This document shows positions 25,201 through 37,723 of a stretch of DNA of 64,000 nucleotides, one piece after another. Made by a program: the position numbers and the translations under genes. The notes under the pieces are model-generated. The model did not search any database. It was given only the letters and a program-made list of their open reading frames with translations, and had not been told where the DNA came from. The stretch is from Hedera helix (Eukaryota; Streptophyta; Magnoliopsida; Apiales; Araliaceae), in the NCBI GenBank assembly GCA_947179155.2, contig OX359286.1, positions 36,113,408-36,177,407 on the forward strand. The letters run 5' to 3'. How positions within the stretch are numbered: position 1 is the stretch's first letter; the number at the start of each line of letters is the position of its first letter.

Positions 25201-28200
25201 CTAGTTGATAGCTCGTGCAATACACGTGCTAGTTTGATTAACGAATTGTATAATTTATTAAATTTGTGACGATAATTAATTTTTTTTTATAATAAGTTCT
25301 TTTTATCTATAAATTTTTCAATACATTTTTTACATGATATATCCTTTACATTTGTGATTTTATTGATTTTGTTATAATATTACTTATATCTTTAATGCGA
25401 TAAACATTGTATTAAAGGTCTTTCAGTTGGTTTTCAATTTTTTTATTCTTCTTTTTTCATAGCTTTCATCTCTATTTTTCACTTAGCAATAGGTTCATAT
25501 AAATAAAAAATCTATTTAAAAAAAATTAACATGCAAGATAACAATGAAATATTAGTTAAAAAAAATCATACCTACTTATTTACTTTATCTAGTATCCATT
25601 GTTTAATTATTTGCATGTAGACAGTTAGATCTTCTGAATGTTTTCTTGTTTGATAGTATTTATGTAAAGGTGTTGTATTTTTAATTACTATTTAATATTT
25701 TTTGATCAACAGTCATATTTGGTTATACGTGGTGTTTTATTTTGAAATATTGTAGTTCAATGACTTTCTACTTTTTGGTGGGTACGTACAGTTGATATAT
25801 TATGTGTGATAGCTTTTGTTGTTTGACAGGTGGATTAATACTGAACAACAGGTTAATTGTATATGGACAGGTGTAAGTTTTTTTAAAGGAATATTAATTC
25901 AATGTAATAGATATTTCAAGCTTCACTCGTCTATTTTTCCATTGTATTTCGTCGATGATTAATTTTTTCGAGTAATATCGGAGAATTATATCATGGTAAA
26001 TGATGAGCTGGAGTCGTCGTTGTCAGTTTTTAGGCTTTTTACAGACATTTACACATCATAATTTCGTAATTTTTTTTCATTATTCTGAAGGAGATAGTAT
26101 CAATTTTGACAGTAATAAGTTCGCTATATTTTTCATCTGTGTTTCTTAATGTATCATTTTGAACTTGATTTTTGATTTTTAATTTTATCAAATAATATTT
26201 CCCATAAATAATCTAATTTTATAGCTTGAAGTCATAATCATCATTAAATAAATAGCAATATTGATATCACAATTATCAATGCAGACATAAGATAAATAAC
26301 AATGTTGATATATAATTTGTCAATGTAGACATAAGATATATTATAGGATGAATAACACATAATATTCAGATATGATGTATATGTTGTCTTTGTCTAGTTT
26401 ATTTTTCATGTATTAGGCTCATTTGTTTAATCTCATAATCAGCATTACGTGATTATTCTGTGGGACTGAACAAATAATGTATTTATTTATAAGATAAAAC
26501 TTTAAATTCTTGGCATTATGTTAGAAATAATGTAAAATTTAGAATACTACATTTTCATCAAGCAATATAGTTGTGGTGTTGACAATCTGTCCGAGGCTCA
26601 AATTGATCCCATCCCACATTCTTGTTAATCAAACCTTTATTATACAATCATCTCTATCACTTGTTAATTCACTCAAAGTTATATGATTTCTTGCCATAAT
26701 GAATAAGTTTAGAAAAAACTGTAGATGTGGAGCATTACTGTGTGTAGTGTGAGCTTTTTATAGTGTGAAGTTGTATGATACTTAATATTTTTATTAAATG
26801 TATTTAATTTATCATTTGTGATTTATTAGTGAAAAGTCAGAATAATTAGCAACTTGGGTTATTAATTTTGTATTGATTATGCATTAGTGTTATTTCAGTT
26901 TTTTATGTTAATTAGTTTTTGGTGTTGCTAATAATTATAAATGTTATGTTACAAATCAAATGAAGTTACAAATAGAAGGGAGTTACATATCCTATTAATT
27001 TAATATCATGATTTACTTTTTAGTTATTATAAACATGTTTGAGTTTTCAGTTTTTGTTCATGAATGTTGCTTTATAGTGTTTCCTACTAACCAACCGAGT
27101 TAACTCGGATGAGTTAATTTAGTAGAAAGGAGTTGACTCACTTGGTTTTTTGAGTTAACTTGGCGGGTTTTGAAATTAAACCGAATTAACTCAGTTGGTT
27201 AGTTTAATTGTGTTTTGACTGTAGACACCTAAAATTTGCACTTCTCTACTAACCCTGGCAGGAGGGCAAAGTCGTCACTTGACCCGACATGCGAAAAGGA
27301 AGGTGGACCCCAACACAAAGTCACCCCAACGACTTACGGTCAAGGTCGCCACAACGAACAACGAGCATCAGGTTACTTGAGGCAAGACAAACAGTTAATC
27401 CAGAAGAACCTGATTTGATGACAAAAGACGACTAATGGCCACTACGCTTACGATGTTCGAGGGCCCTCCGAACTAGCCTCCCAGAACAATATGGCACATT
27501 TCCCAGGGATTTCTGGATTACAAATGTAAGACCCCGAATTTTATGAAATACAAAATTTAATTTTTCTTCATATATATATTTTTTGAAACAGTAAGTGGTT
27601 AAATCGATAAAGTTAAAAGTTAAGGATGTTATGTGCAAATTTTATTTTGTCGGACAATATTCGCTTTGTCGGGGAATATTCGTTTGGTCGGGGAATATTC
27701 GTTTGGTCCGACGGCGCCGAAATAACAAATTATTGGTGGACCCCACAACAGAATATTTGTCGGATATAGAAAACGACAGAAATAACCTTTTTAAATAAAA
27801 ATAGTCAACGGAACTGTTAAAATACCGGTGATAAAAGAATAGTAGCATACGGTAGTTATTGGTATTTTCTGTAGCACTCGGTACTCTACAGTAACACGCG
27901 GTATTGCATAGTGTCTCATATTATTGGTCTGATAATTGACACTGTAACTGTTACGCATCATTTCATCGATAATTGTCACTGCATAATATTTTATATTATC
28001 AATTCAATAATTGTTGTTACACAGTATTTTGCATTATTGATTTAATAATTGTCATTACACTGTATTTTATATCATTGAGTCAATAATTGTTGTTGCACTG
28101 TTTTTAAAATTATTGAACCTAATAATTGTCACAGTAACATATGCACAGTAATTCACATTATTGAATCAATAATTGTCATTACACAGTAACGTATGCTTTA

Positions 28201-28720
28201 TTTTACATTATTGTTATCTCTATTATGATGTTATTTAAACAGTTGTATTTCATTAATTTATTGACTTGATATCTAAGAACTAACTATACTGTATTTATAA
28301 CAATTAGTCATAATAATTAAATTGATAAAGTTATTTGTTTATAATATAAAGTTAGGTGATTATTAGGTGATATGAAATGAATGGTGTAGATTAAAGTGTG
28401 AATTATTGTTGAATAATTGAATTGATTTGTTTATAATATAAAGTTAGGTGATTATTAGGTGATATGAAATGAATGGTGTAGATTAAAGTGTGAATTATTG
28501 TTGAATAATTAAATTGATTTGTTTATAATATAAAGTTAGGTGATTATTAGGTGATATGAAATGAATGGTGTAGATTAAAGATAATATAATATTTGAAATG
28601 GATGGTGTAGATTAAAAGATGATATTTAAATGAATGGTTTAGATTAAATGAATGATAAGATTTTTGGCTATAAATAGAAGCCTTAACTTAAGGATTTTTC
28701 ATAAACTTCCTTACTTGTTC

Positions 28721-31700
28721 TGTGACGCCCCCAAATCTGGGCCCACACAGCCCATACTTGAGTCGTCAAAAGACTACAACAAAATTATTACAACAAAGCA
28801 CAACGTACAACAATACAGTGTATAATAATACACAACTAAGTCTTCACTATTATTGCCACACTATTTTACAAAACGTGAAGACTATGATAACTATTCCTCG
28901 GACCCTCACTCCATTCCCCGGCTAGACCCTGTTATGTTTTCATCTCCTGTTGAAAAACAATGAAACAAAAGAAAGGGTGAGCTCAAATAGCCCAGTAAAG
29001 AATATCATGACTAAGATAATGACGAATAAATTATCATTAGTCTTCAACAGTTGAGTTCTTGATAGAATACAATAGACTACAAGGTTTATATCAAAAACTG
29101 CAGTTAAATTCTTAAACAACGTTCAGATCAATAATAGCAGCGGAATGAGTAATCTATTAGAAGAATAATGCAGACTATAATGTCCACTCGGTTCTCTTTT
29201 TAGGAAAAACATCATCAACTTTTATCATCTGAAATATCATTAGTCAAGATAATACAAATTCACAGTTCCTGATCATAATCATGCACATCAACAGCTCATC
29301 TTTGTACTACGGCCAAAGATATTCAATATAGCACCAACGGTCATGATTATACCAGATTCAGCCTTTGGTCATAATCATACCAAACAACAGTTCATCTTTG
29401 CACTACGGGCCAAAGAGAACATTCACCACGTGCCATAAAAGACACCGAACAGATGTATCGCCTTTAACCTATTATATCGCCTTTAACCTATCATCTGTTC
29501 AACAAATATATCACATCTGTGCCCCCGGCCACAGATATTCACAACAGCTTGATTTTTGGATGATTAGAATGATATAAATGATGAACAGAAGAAATAGGAT
29601 AACAATAAGTATCGGAAGTTTACTTTGTATAGATTCAAATAATGTCCAAATTATCAACATGATGTGGAGTAAAATTTAAAAATAATATTCAAGATCCACA
29701 GTTCAGAATAACGGTTACAATTCAATAGAAAGGTTCACGTAAATAGGAAGGTTCAGTTGAAATAATGAAGTTCAACTATTATGGAACATATAATATTTTC
29801 AGGAATTATAGAAGCAATAGTTCCATAATAAATTTCGATTTAGGAGTATGAAAGAAAATAATATCCCTTACCGTAGCAGGTTTGATTAACAAAAGGTGAA
29901 GGAAATTAATACAAAGGGTTATTCACCAACAGGCGGCAATCCGCTCCGTAAGGTTATTCCCACAATTTAATAGAATTTGAGTACAAAGAGTTATTCGCCA
30001 AACAGGCGGCAATCCGCTCCGTAAGGTTATTCTCAGAGATTAATAATGAATGAATACGAAAGGTTATTCACCAACAGGCGGCAATCCGCTCCGTAAGGTT
30101 ATTCCCACAATTTAATACATGGAAATAAAAGGCACGTCTTATGAGTAAGGAAGAAACAATATTATTATCGAGAATCAAATAATGATAATCCCTTACCATA
30201 GTACGTTTGAATAATGGAAGATGAAAAAGATGGTATCCCTTACCGTAGTAAGTTTTAATAATAGAAGATGAAAGAAGATGACATTCCTTACCGTAATAAA
30301 TTTAAGAGTGTGAAAAGAATGATATTCCTTACGAGTAGTAAATTTAAGAGTATGAAAGAAAATGACATCCCTTACCGTAGTAAGTTTTAATAATAGAAGA
30401 TGAAAGAAGATGACATTCCTTACCATAGTAAGTTTAAATAATAGAATATGAAAGAAGATGATATTCCTTACCTTGATATTGTGAAACAAGTTTATAGCCG
30501 AACAAATCCTTCCTTGTTTGTAGCAGTAAGGAATCTGACTTTTGAGTCTTCTAGAGTTTTTAAAATCTCTTTATGCTTTTAAAATAATGTTACTCTCGGA
30601 AAGATAGACGACATAGACTCAAGAATCACTCAATTCGGAGTTAATATGAATGAGTTATGAATTTTCAAAACTAAGACTGAAAATAGTGACGAAAATCAGA
30701 ATAGGTTACGGTTTTTAGTATTTTAAGACATGAAGGTGATTTCAGATGACTTTTCTTCCTTCTTCAAAGTTGTAGAGGACGAAAAACTGAAGAGACAGGC
30801 TTTTAATTCATTAAATTCTGACAAATAATGAATTTACTACGATTTTTCGAAAGAGTTGTTGTACATAAGAAAATTCTACTCGGGAATTCAAAGAAGAATG
30901 CAAAAGATTTCAAAACTAGGAATGACTTAAGAACACTTAGAGAGAACTTACACAAAAAGTATTTAGAGAGAGAAAGAAAGAACAAGTAAGGAAGTTTATG
31001 AAAAATCCTTAAGTTAAGGCTTCTATTTATAGCCAAAAATCTTATCATTCATTTAATCTAAACCATTCATTTAAAGATCATCTTTTAATCTACACCACCA
31101 TTTCAAATATTATATTATCTTTAATCTACACCATTCATTTCATATCACCTAATAATCACCTAACTTTATATTATAAACAAATCAATTCAATTATTCAACA
31201 ATAATTCACACTTTAATCTACACCATTCATTTCATATCACCTAATAATCACCTAACTTTATATTATAAACAAATCAATTCAATTATTCAACAATAATTCA
31301 CACTTTAATCTACACCATTCATTTCATATCACCTAATAATCACCTAACTTTATATTATAAACAAATAACTTTATCAATTCAATTATTATGACTAATTGTT
31401 ATAAATACAGTATAGTTAGCTCTTAGATATCAAGTCAATTAATTAATGAAATACAACTGTTTAAATAATACCGTAATAGAGATAACAATAATACAGAAAG
31501 TATGTAAAAGAAAAATACGTTACTGTGTCATGACAATTATTGATTCAATAACGTGAATTACTGTGCATATGTTACTGTGACAATTATTAGGTTCAATAAT
31601 TTTAAAAACAGTGCAGCAACAATTATTGACTCAATGATATAAAATACAGTGTAATGACAATTATTAAATCAATAATGCAAAATACTGTGTAACAACAATT

Positions 31701-32183
31701 ATTGAATTGATAATATAAAATATTATGCAGTGACAATTATCGATGAAATGATGCGTAACAGTTACGGTGTCAATTATCAGACCAATAATATGAGACACTA
31801 TGCAATACCGTGTGTTACTGTAGAGTACCGAGTGCTACAGAAAATACCAATAACTACCGTATGCTACTATTCTTTTATCACCGGTATTTTAACAGTTCCG
31901 TTGACTATTTTTATTTAAAAATATTATTTCTGTCGTTTTCTATATCTGACAAATATTCCGTTATGGGGTCCACCAATAATTTGTTATTTCGGCGCCGTCG
32001 TACGGCACGAATATTCCCCGACCAAACGAATATTCCCCGACAAAGCGAATATTGTCCGACAAAATAAAATTTGCACATAACATCCTTAACTTTTAACTTT
32101 ATCGATTTAACCACTTACTGTTTCAAAAAAATATATATGAAGAAAAATTAAATTTTGTATTTCATAAAATTCGGGGTCTTACA
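28721..32183 (-). repeat. 3' LTR of the inverted family I element
   Basis: In + orientation it begins TGTGACGCCCCCAAATCTGG and ends ATTCGGGGTCTTACA. It differs from the other LTR at scattered single bases, for example near 28949, 29034, 30207 (one-base indel) and 31737. Confidence 0.9.
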
Positions 32184-32198
32184 ACCTCCCCTCCTTAT
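32184..32198 (-). promoter_or_regulatory. Polypurine tract of the family I element
   Basis: On the minus strand 'aaggaggggaggt' directly precedes the 3' LTR's TGTAAGACCCC. The sequence just before it, 'tcggggacgaaatttc', is common at the end of plant Ty3/gypsy interiors. Confidence 0.8.
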
Positions 32199-32454
32199 GA
32201 AATTTCGTCCCCGAAATTGACGTACCGGGCATTTCATAGTTATCCTCCTGATTTTCAGATGCCATACTAAACTGTAGTCACAAAATAATTGTTAGTTCAA
32301 ACAAACTGACTCATCACTTCATGTTCCTACATTCAAATCAATTCATTAGATAAAAAAAAAATCTAATTTAGGTTGGACACACTAGTGATTGATTCTATTC
32401 GTCTCTCCCCTCCTAGTTCTAACCCCAGATCTCCATTAAAGACCATATCCCTAA

Positions 32455-32468
32455 GCTCTGATACCAAC
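32455..32468 (-). promoter_or_regulatory. Primer binding site, initiator-Met tRNA type
   Basis: On the minus strand, immediately after the 5' LTR, TTGGTATCAGAGC complements the 3' end of plant initiator tRNA-Met (GCTCTGATACCA). This fixes the element's orientation. Confidence 0.9.
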
Positions 32469-35400
32469 TGTGACGCCCCCAAATCTGGGCCCACACAGCC
32501 CATACTTGAGTCGTCAAAAGACTACAACAAAATTATTACAACAAAGCACAACGTACAACAATACAGTGTATAATAATACACAACTAAGTCTTCACTATTA
32601 TTGCCACACTATTTTACAAAACGTGAAGACTATGATAACTATTCCTCGGACCCTCACTCCATTCCCCGGCTAGACCCTGTTATGTTTTCATCTCCTGCTG
32701 AAAAACAATGGAACAAAAGAAAGGGTGAGCTCAAATAGCCCAGTAAGAAATATCATGACTAAGATAATGACGAATAAATTATCATTAGCCTTCAACAGTT
32801 GAGTTCTTGATAGAATACAATAGACTACAAGGTTTATATCAAAAACTGCAGTTAAATTCTTAAACAACGTTCAGATCAATAATAGCAGCGGAATGAGTAA
32901 TCTATTAGAAGAATAATGCAGACTATAATGTCCACTCGGTTCTCTTTTTAGGAAAAACATCATCAACTTTTATCATCTGAAATATCATTAGTCAAGATAA
33001 TACAAATTCACAGTTCCTGATCATAATCATGCACATCAACAGCTCATCTTTGTACTACGGCCAAAGATATTCAATATAGCACCAACGGTCATGATTATAC
33101 CAGATTCAGCCTTTGGTCATAATCATACCAAACAACAGTTCATCTTTGCACTACGGGCCAAAGAGAACATTCACCACGTGCCATAAAAGACACCGAACAG
33201 ATGTATCGCCTTTAACCTATTATATCGCCTTTAACCTATCATCTGTTCAACAAATATATCACATCTGTGCCCCCGGCCACAGATATTCACAACAGCTTGA
33301 TTTTTGGATGATTAGAATGATATAAATGATGAACAGAAGAAATAGGATAACAATAAGTATCGGAAGTTTACTTTGTATAGATTCAAATAATGTCCAAATT
33401 ATCAACATGATGTGGAGTAAAATTTAAAAATGATATTCAAGATCCACAGTTCAGAATAACGGTTACAATTCAATAGAAAAGTTCACGTAAATAGGAAGAT
33501 TCAGTTGAAATAATGAAGTTCAACTATTATGGAACATATAATATTTTCAGGAATTATAGAAGCAATAGTTCCATAATAAATTTCGATTTAGGAGTATGAA
33601 AGAAAATAATATCCCTTACCGTAGCAGGTTTGATTAACAAAAGGTGAAGGAAATTAATACAAAGGGTTATTCACCAACAGGCGGCAATCCGCTCCGTAAG
33701 GTTATTCCCACAATTTAATAGAATTTGAGTACAAAGAGTTATTAGCCAAACAGGCGGCAATCCGCTCCGTAAGGTTATTCTCAGAGATTAATAATGAATG
33801 AATACGAAAGGTTATTCACCAACAGGCGGCAATCCGCTCCGTAAGGTTATTCCCACAATTTAATACATGGAAATAAAAGGCACGTCTTATGAGTAAGGAA
33901 GAAACAATATTATTATCGAGAATCAAATAATGATAATCCCTTACCATAGTACGTTGAATAATGGAAGATGAAAAAGATGGTATCCCTTACCGTAGTAAGT
34001 TTTAATAATAGAAGATGAAAGAAGATGACATTCCTTACCGTAATAAATTTAAGAGTGTGAAAAGAATGATATTCCTTACGAGTAGTAAATTTAAGAGTAT
34101 GAAAGAAAATGACATCCCTTACCGTAGTAAGTTTTAATAATAGAAGATGAAAGAAGATGACATTCCTTACCATAGTAAGTTTAAATAATAGAATATGAAA
34201 GAAGATGATATTCCTTACCTTGATATTGTGAAACAAGTTTATAGCCGAACAAATCCTTCCTTGTTTGTAGCAGTAAGGAATCTGACTTTTGAGTCTTCTA
34301 GAGTTTTTAAAATCTCTTTATGCTTTTAAAATAATGTTACTCTCGGAAAGATAGACGACATAGACTCAAGAATCACTCAATTCGGAGTTAATATGAATGA
34401 GTTATGAATTTTCAAAACTAAGACTGAAAATAGTGACGAAAATCAGAATAGGTTACGGTTTTTAGTATTTTAAGACATGAAGGTGATTTCAGATGACTTT
34501 TCTTCCTTCTTCAAAGTTGTAGAGGACGAAAAACTGAAGAGACAGGCTTTTAATTCATTAAATTCTGACAAATAATGAATTTACTACGATTTTTCGAAAG
34601 AGTTGCTGTACATAAGAAAATTCTACTCGGGAATTCAAAGAAGAATGCAAAAGATTTCAAAACTAGGAATGACTTAAGAACACTTAGAGAGAACTTACAC
34701 AAAAAGTATTTAGAGAGAGAAAGAAAGAACAAGTAAGGAAGTTTATGAAAAATCCTTAAGTTAAGGCTTCTATTTATAGCCAAAAATCTTATCATTCATT
34801 TAATCTAAACCATTCATTTAAAGATCATCTTTTAATCTACACCACCATTTCAAATATTATATTATCTTTAATCTACACCATTCATTTCATATCACCTAAT
34901 AATCACCTAACTTTATATTATAAACAAATCAATTCAATTATTCAACAATAATTCACACTTTAATCTACACCATTCATTTCATATCACCTAATAATCACCT
35001 AACTTTATATTATAAACAAATCAATTCAATTATTCAACAATAATTCACACTTTAATCTACACCATTCATTTCATATCACCTAATAATCACCTAACTTTAT
35101 ATTATAAACAAATAACTTTATCAATTCAATTATTATGACTAATTGTTATAAATACAGTATAGTTAGCTCTTAGATATCAAGTCAATTAATTAATGAAATA
35201 CAACTGTTTAAATAATACCGTAATAGAGATAACAATAATACAGAAAGTATGTAAAAGAAAAATACGTTACTGTGTCATGACAATTATTGATTTAATAACG
35301 TGAATTACTGTGCATATGTTACTGTGACAATTATTAGGTTCAATAATTTTAAAAACAGTGCAGCAACAATTATTGACTCAATGATATAAAATACAGTGTA

Positions 35401-35930
35401 ATGACAATTATTAAATCAATAATGCAAAATACTGTGTAACAACAATTATTGAATTGATAATATAAAATATTATACAGTGACAATTATCGATGAAATGATG
35501 CGTAACAGTTACGGTGTCAATTATCAGACCAATAATATGAGACACTATGCAATACCGTGTGTTACTGTAGAGTACCGAGTGCTACAGAAAATACCAATAA
35601 CTACCGTATGCTACTATTCTTTTATCACCGGTATTTTAACAGTTCCGTTGACTATTTTTATTTAAAAATGTTATTTCTGTCGTTTTCTATATCCGACAAA
35701 TATTCCGTTGTGGGGTCCACCAATAATTTGTTATTTCGGCGCCGTCGTACGGCACGAATATTCCCCGACCAAACGAATATTCCCCGACAAAGCGAATATT
35801 GTCCGACAAAATAAAATTTGCACATAACATCCTTAACTTTTAACTTTATCGATTTAACCACTTACTGTTTCAAAAAAATATATATGAAGAAAAATTAAAT
35901 TTTGTATTTCATAAAATTCGGGGTCTTACA
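32469..35930 (-). repeat. 5' LTR of the inverted family I element
   Basis: A 3462-bp partner of 28721-32183, including three copies of the 92-bp unit (about 34860-35110) and three copies of the 73-bp unit (33660-33860). Confidence 0.9.
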
Positions 35931-37608
35931 TGTTCTTTCTTTCTCTCTCTAAATACTTCTTGTGAAAGTTATCTCTAAGTGTGCTTAAGTCATCTTGAGT
36001 ATTTGTGAAGATCTATAAGTATACGTGTACTGTTCAAGTTAATCAACCTCATTTAAATCAATATCCAGTCACGTGTTGAGTAAGGGATACCATCTTTTTC
36101 ATCTTCCATTATTCAAACGTACTATGGTAAGGGATTATCATTATTTGATTCTCGATAATAATATTGTTTCTTCCTTACTCATAAGACGTGCCTTTTATTT
36201 CCATGTATTAAATTGTGGGAATAACCTTACGGAGCGGATTGCCGCCTGTTGGTGAATAACCTTTCGTATTCATTCATTATTAATCTCTGAGAATAACCTT
36301 ACGGAGCGGATTGCCGCCTGTTTGGTGAATAACTCTTTGTACTCAAATTCTATTAAATTGTGGGAATAACCTTACGGAGCGGATTGCCGCCTGTTGGTGA
36401 ATAACCCTTTGTATTAATTTCCTTCACCTTTTGTTAATCAAACCTGCTACGGTAAGGGATATTATTTTCTTTCATACTCCTAAATCAAAATTTATTATGG
36501 AACTATTGCTTCTATAATTCCTGAAAATATTATATGTTCCATAATAGTTGAACTTCATTATTTCAACTGAACCTTCCTATTTACGTGAACCTTTCTATTG
36601 AATTGTAACCGTTATTCTGAACTGTGGATCTTGAATATCATTTTTAAATTTCACTCCACATCATGTTGACAATTTGGACATTATTTGAATCTGTACAAAG
36701 TAAACTTCCGATACTTATTGTTATCCTATTTCTTCTGTTCATCATTTATATCATTCTAATCATCCAAAAATCAAGCTGTTGTGAATATCTGTGGCCGGGG
36801 GCACAGATGTGATATATTTGTTGAACAGATGATAGGTTAAAGGCGATATAATAGGTTAAAGGCGATACATCTGTTCGGTGTCTTTTATGGCACGTGGTGA
36901 ATGTTCTCTTTGGCCCGTAGTGCAAAGATGAACTGTTGATTGGTATGATTATAACCAAAGGCTGAATCTGGTATAATCATGACCGTTGGTGCTATATTGA
37001 ATATCTTTGGCCCGTAGTGCAAAGATGAACTGTTGATGTGCATGATTATGATCAGAAACTGTGAATTTATATTATCATGACTAATGGTATTTCAGATGAT
37101 AAAAGTTGATGATGTTTTTACGAAAAAGAGAAGCGAGTGGACATTATAGTCTGCATTATTCTTCTAATAGATTGTTCATTCCGCTGCTATTATTGATCTG
37201 AACATTGTTTAAGAATTTAACTGCAGTTTTTGATACAAACCTTGTAGTCTATTGTATTCTATCAAGAACTCAACTGTTGAAGGCTAATGATAATTTATTC
37301 GTCATTATCTTAGTCATGATATTTCTTACTGGGCTATTTGAGCTCACCCTTTCTTTTGTTCCATTGTTTTTCAGCAGGAGATGAAAACATAACAGGGTCT
37401 AGCCGGGGAATGGAGTGAGGGTCCGAGTAATAGTTATCATAGTCTTCACGTTTTGTAAAATAGTGTGTCAATAATAGTGAGGACTTAGTTGTGTATTATT
37501 ATACACTGTATTGTTGTACGTTGTGCTTTGTTGTAATAATTTTGTTGTAGTCTTTTAACGACTCAAGTTTGGGCTGTGTGGGCCCAGATTTGGGGGCGTC
37601 ACAACAAA

Positions 37609-37723
37609 ATACGAGCCTTCCAGCAAAAAAATGAAAGACCGATATCAGACACGAAAATCGAGAAAGTTCCGAGGACAGCCGCAGTTGCACCTGCGGCCAA
37701 GATCTGAAGATCTAAATCGCCAC
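37609..37723 (+). pseudogene. Remnant open stretch of the family III LTR, split by insertion
   Basis: When joined across the family I insertion, 27432-27524 and 37609-37723 give an almost open frame (around GFLDYKIRAFQQK) with one in-frame stop near 27475. I do not recognise it. It may be a chance frame or captured sequence in the LTR. Confidence 0.25.

Larger units (their letters stand above)
28721..35930 (-). mobile_element. Two-LTR non-autonomous retrotransposon, family I, 285-bp interior
   Basis: Inserted at 'tgttc' (28716-28720 and 35931-35935). On the minus strand the order is 5' LTR 35930-32469 (3462 bp), primer site, 285-bp interior, polypurine tract, 3' LTR 32183-28721 (3463 bp). 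By eye I count about fifteen differences between the LTRs, roughly 0.4 percent, so the insertion is young. There is no room for gag or pol. An element of this design must borrow all proteins from a relative. TATA boxes lie at 34770-34779 and 31023-31032 (minus). Open frames of 60-107 codons inside the LTRs are duplicated simply because the LTRs are. Confidence 0.92.
27525..37603 (+). mobile_element. Solo LTR, family I, split by an inverted family I element
   Basis: The perfect duplication 'acaaa' lies at 27520-27524 and 37604-37608. The halves 27525-28720 and 35936-37603 join to a 2.86 kb family I LTR, forward, with a TATA box at 28668-28677. It aligns along its length with 20491-23482. It contains about three copies of a 92-bp tandem unit (28326-28580) where the first solo LTR has one. 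Confidence 0.9.

Noticed and set aside
29365..29577. 70-codon frame (CHKRHRTDVSPLTYY...) found at four places
   Set aside because: It recurs only because it lies in duplicated LTRs; the same sequence is in U5 of every family I LTR, including disrupted forms at 22645-22938.
30193..30489. Phe/Leu-rich repeated frame (RDVIFFHLLLLKL...)
   Set aside because: Translation of the pyrimidine-rich tandem repeat in the LTR; copy at 33913-34236 is frame-altered.
32455..32468. tRNA gene fragment
   Set aside because: Only 12-13 nt complementary to the tRNA 3' end next to an LTR: a primer binding site, not a gene.
28721..32470. CRISPR-like direct repeats
   Set aside because: Nuclear plant DNA; the repeats are LTRs and internal LTR tandem units, with no unique spacers of constant length.
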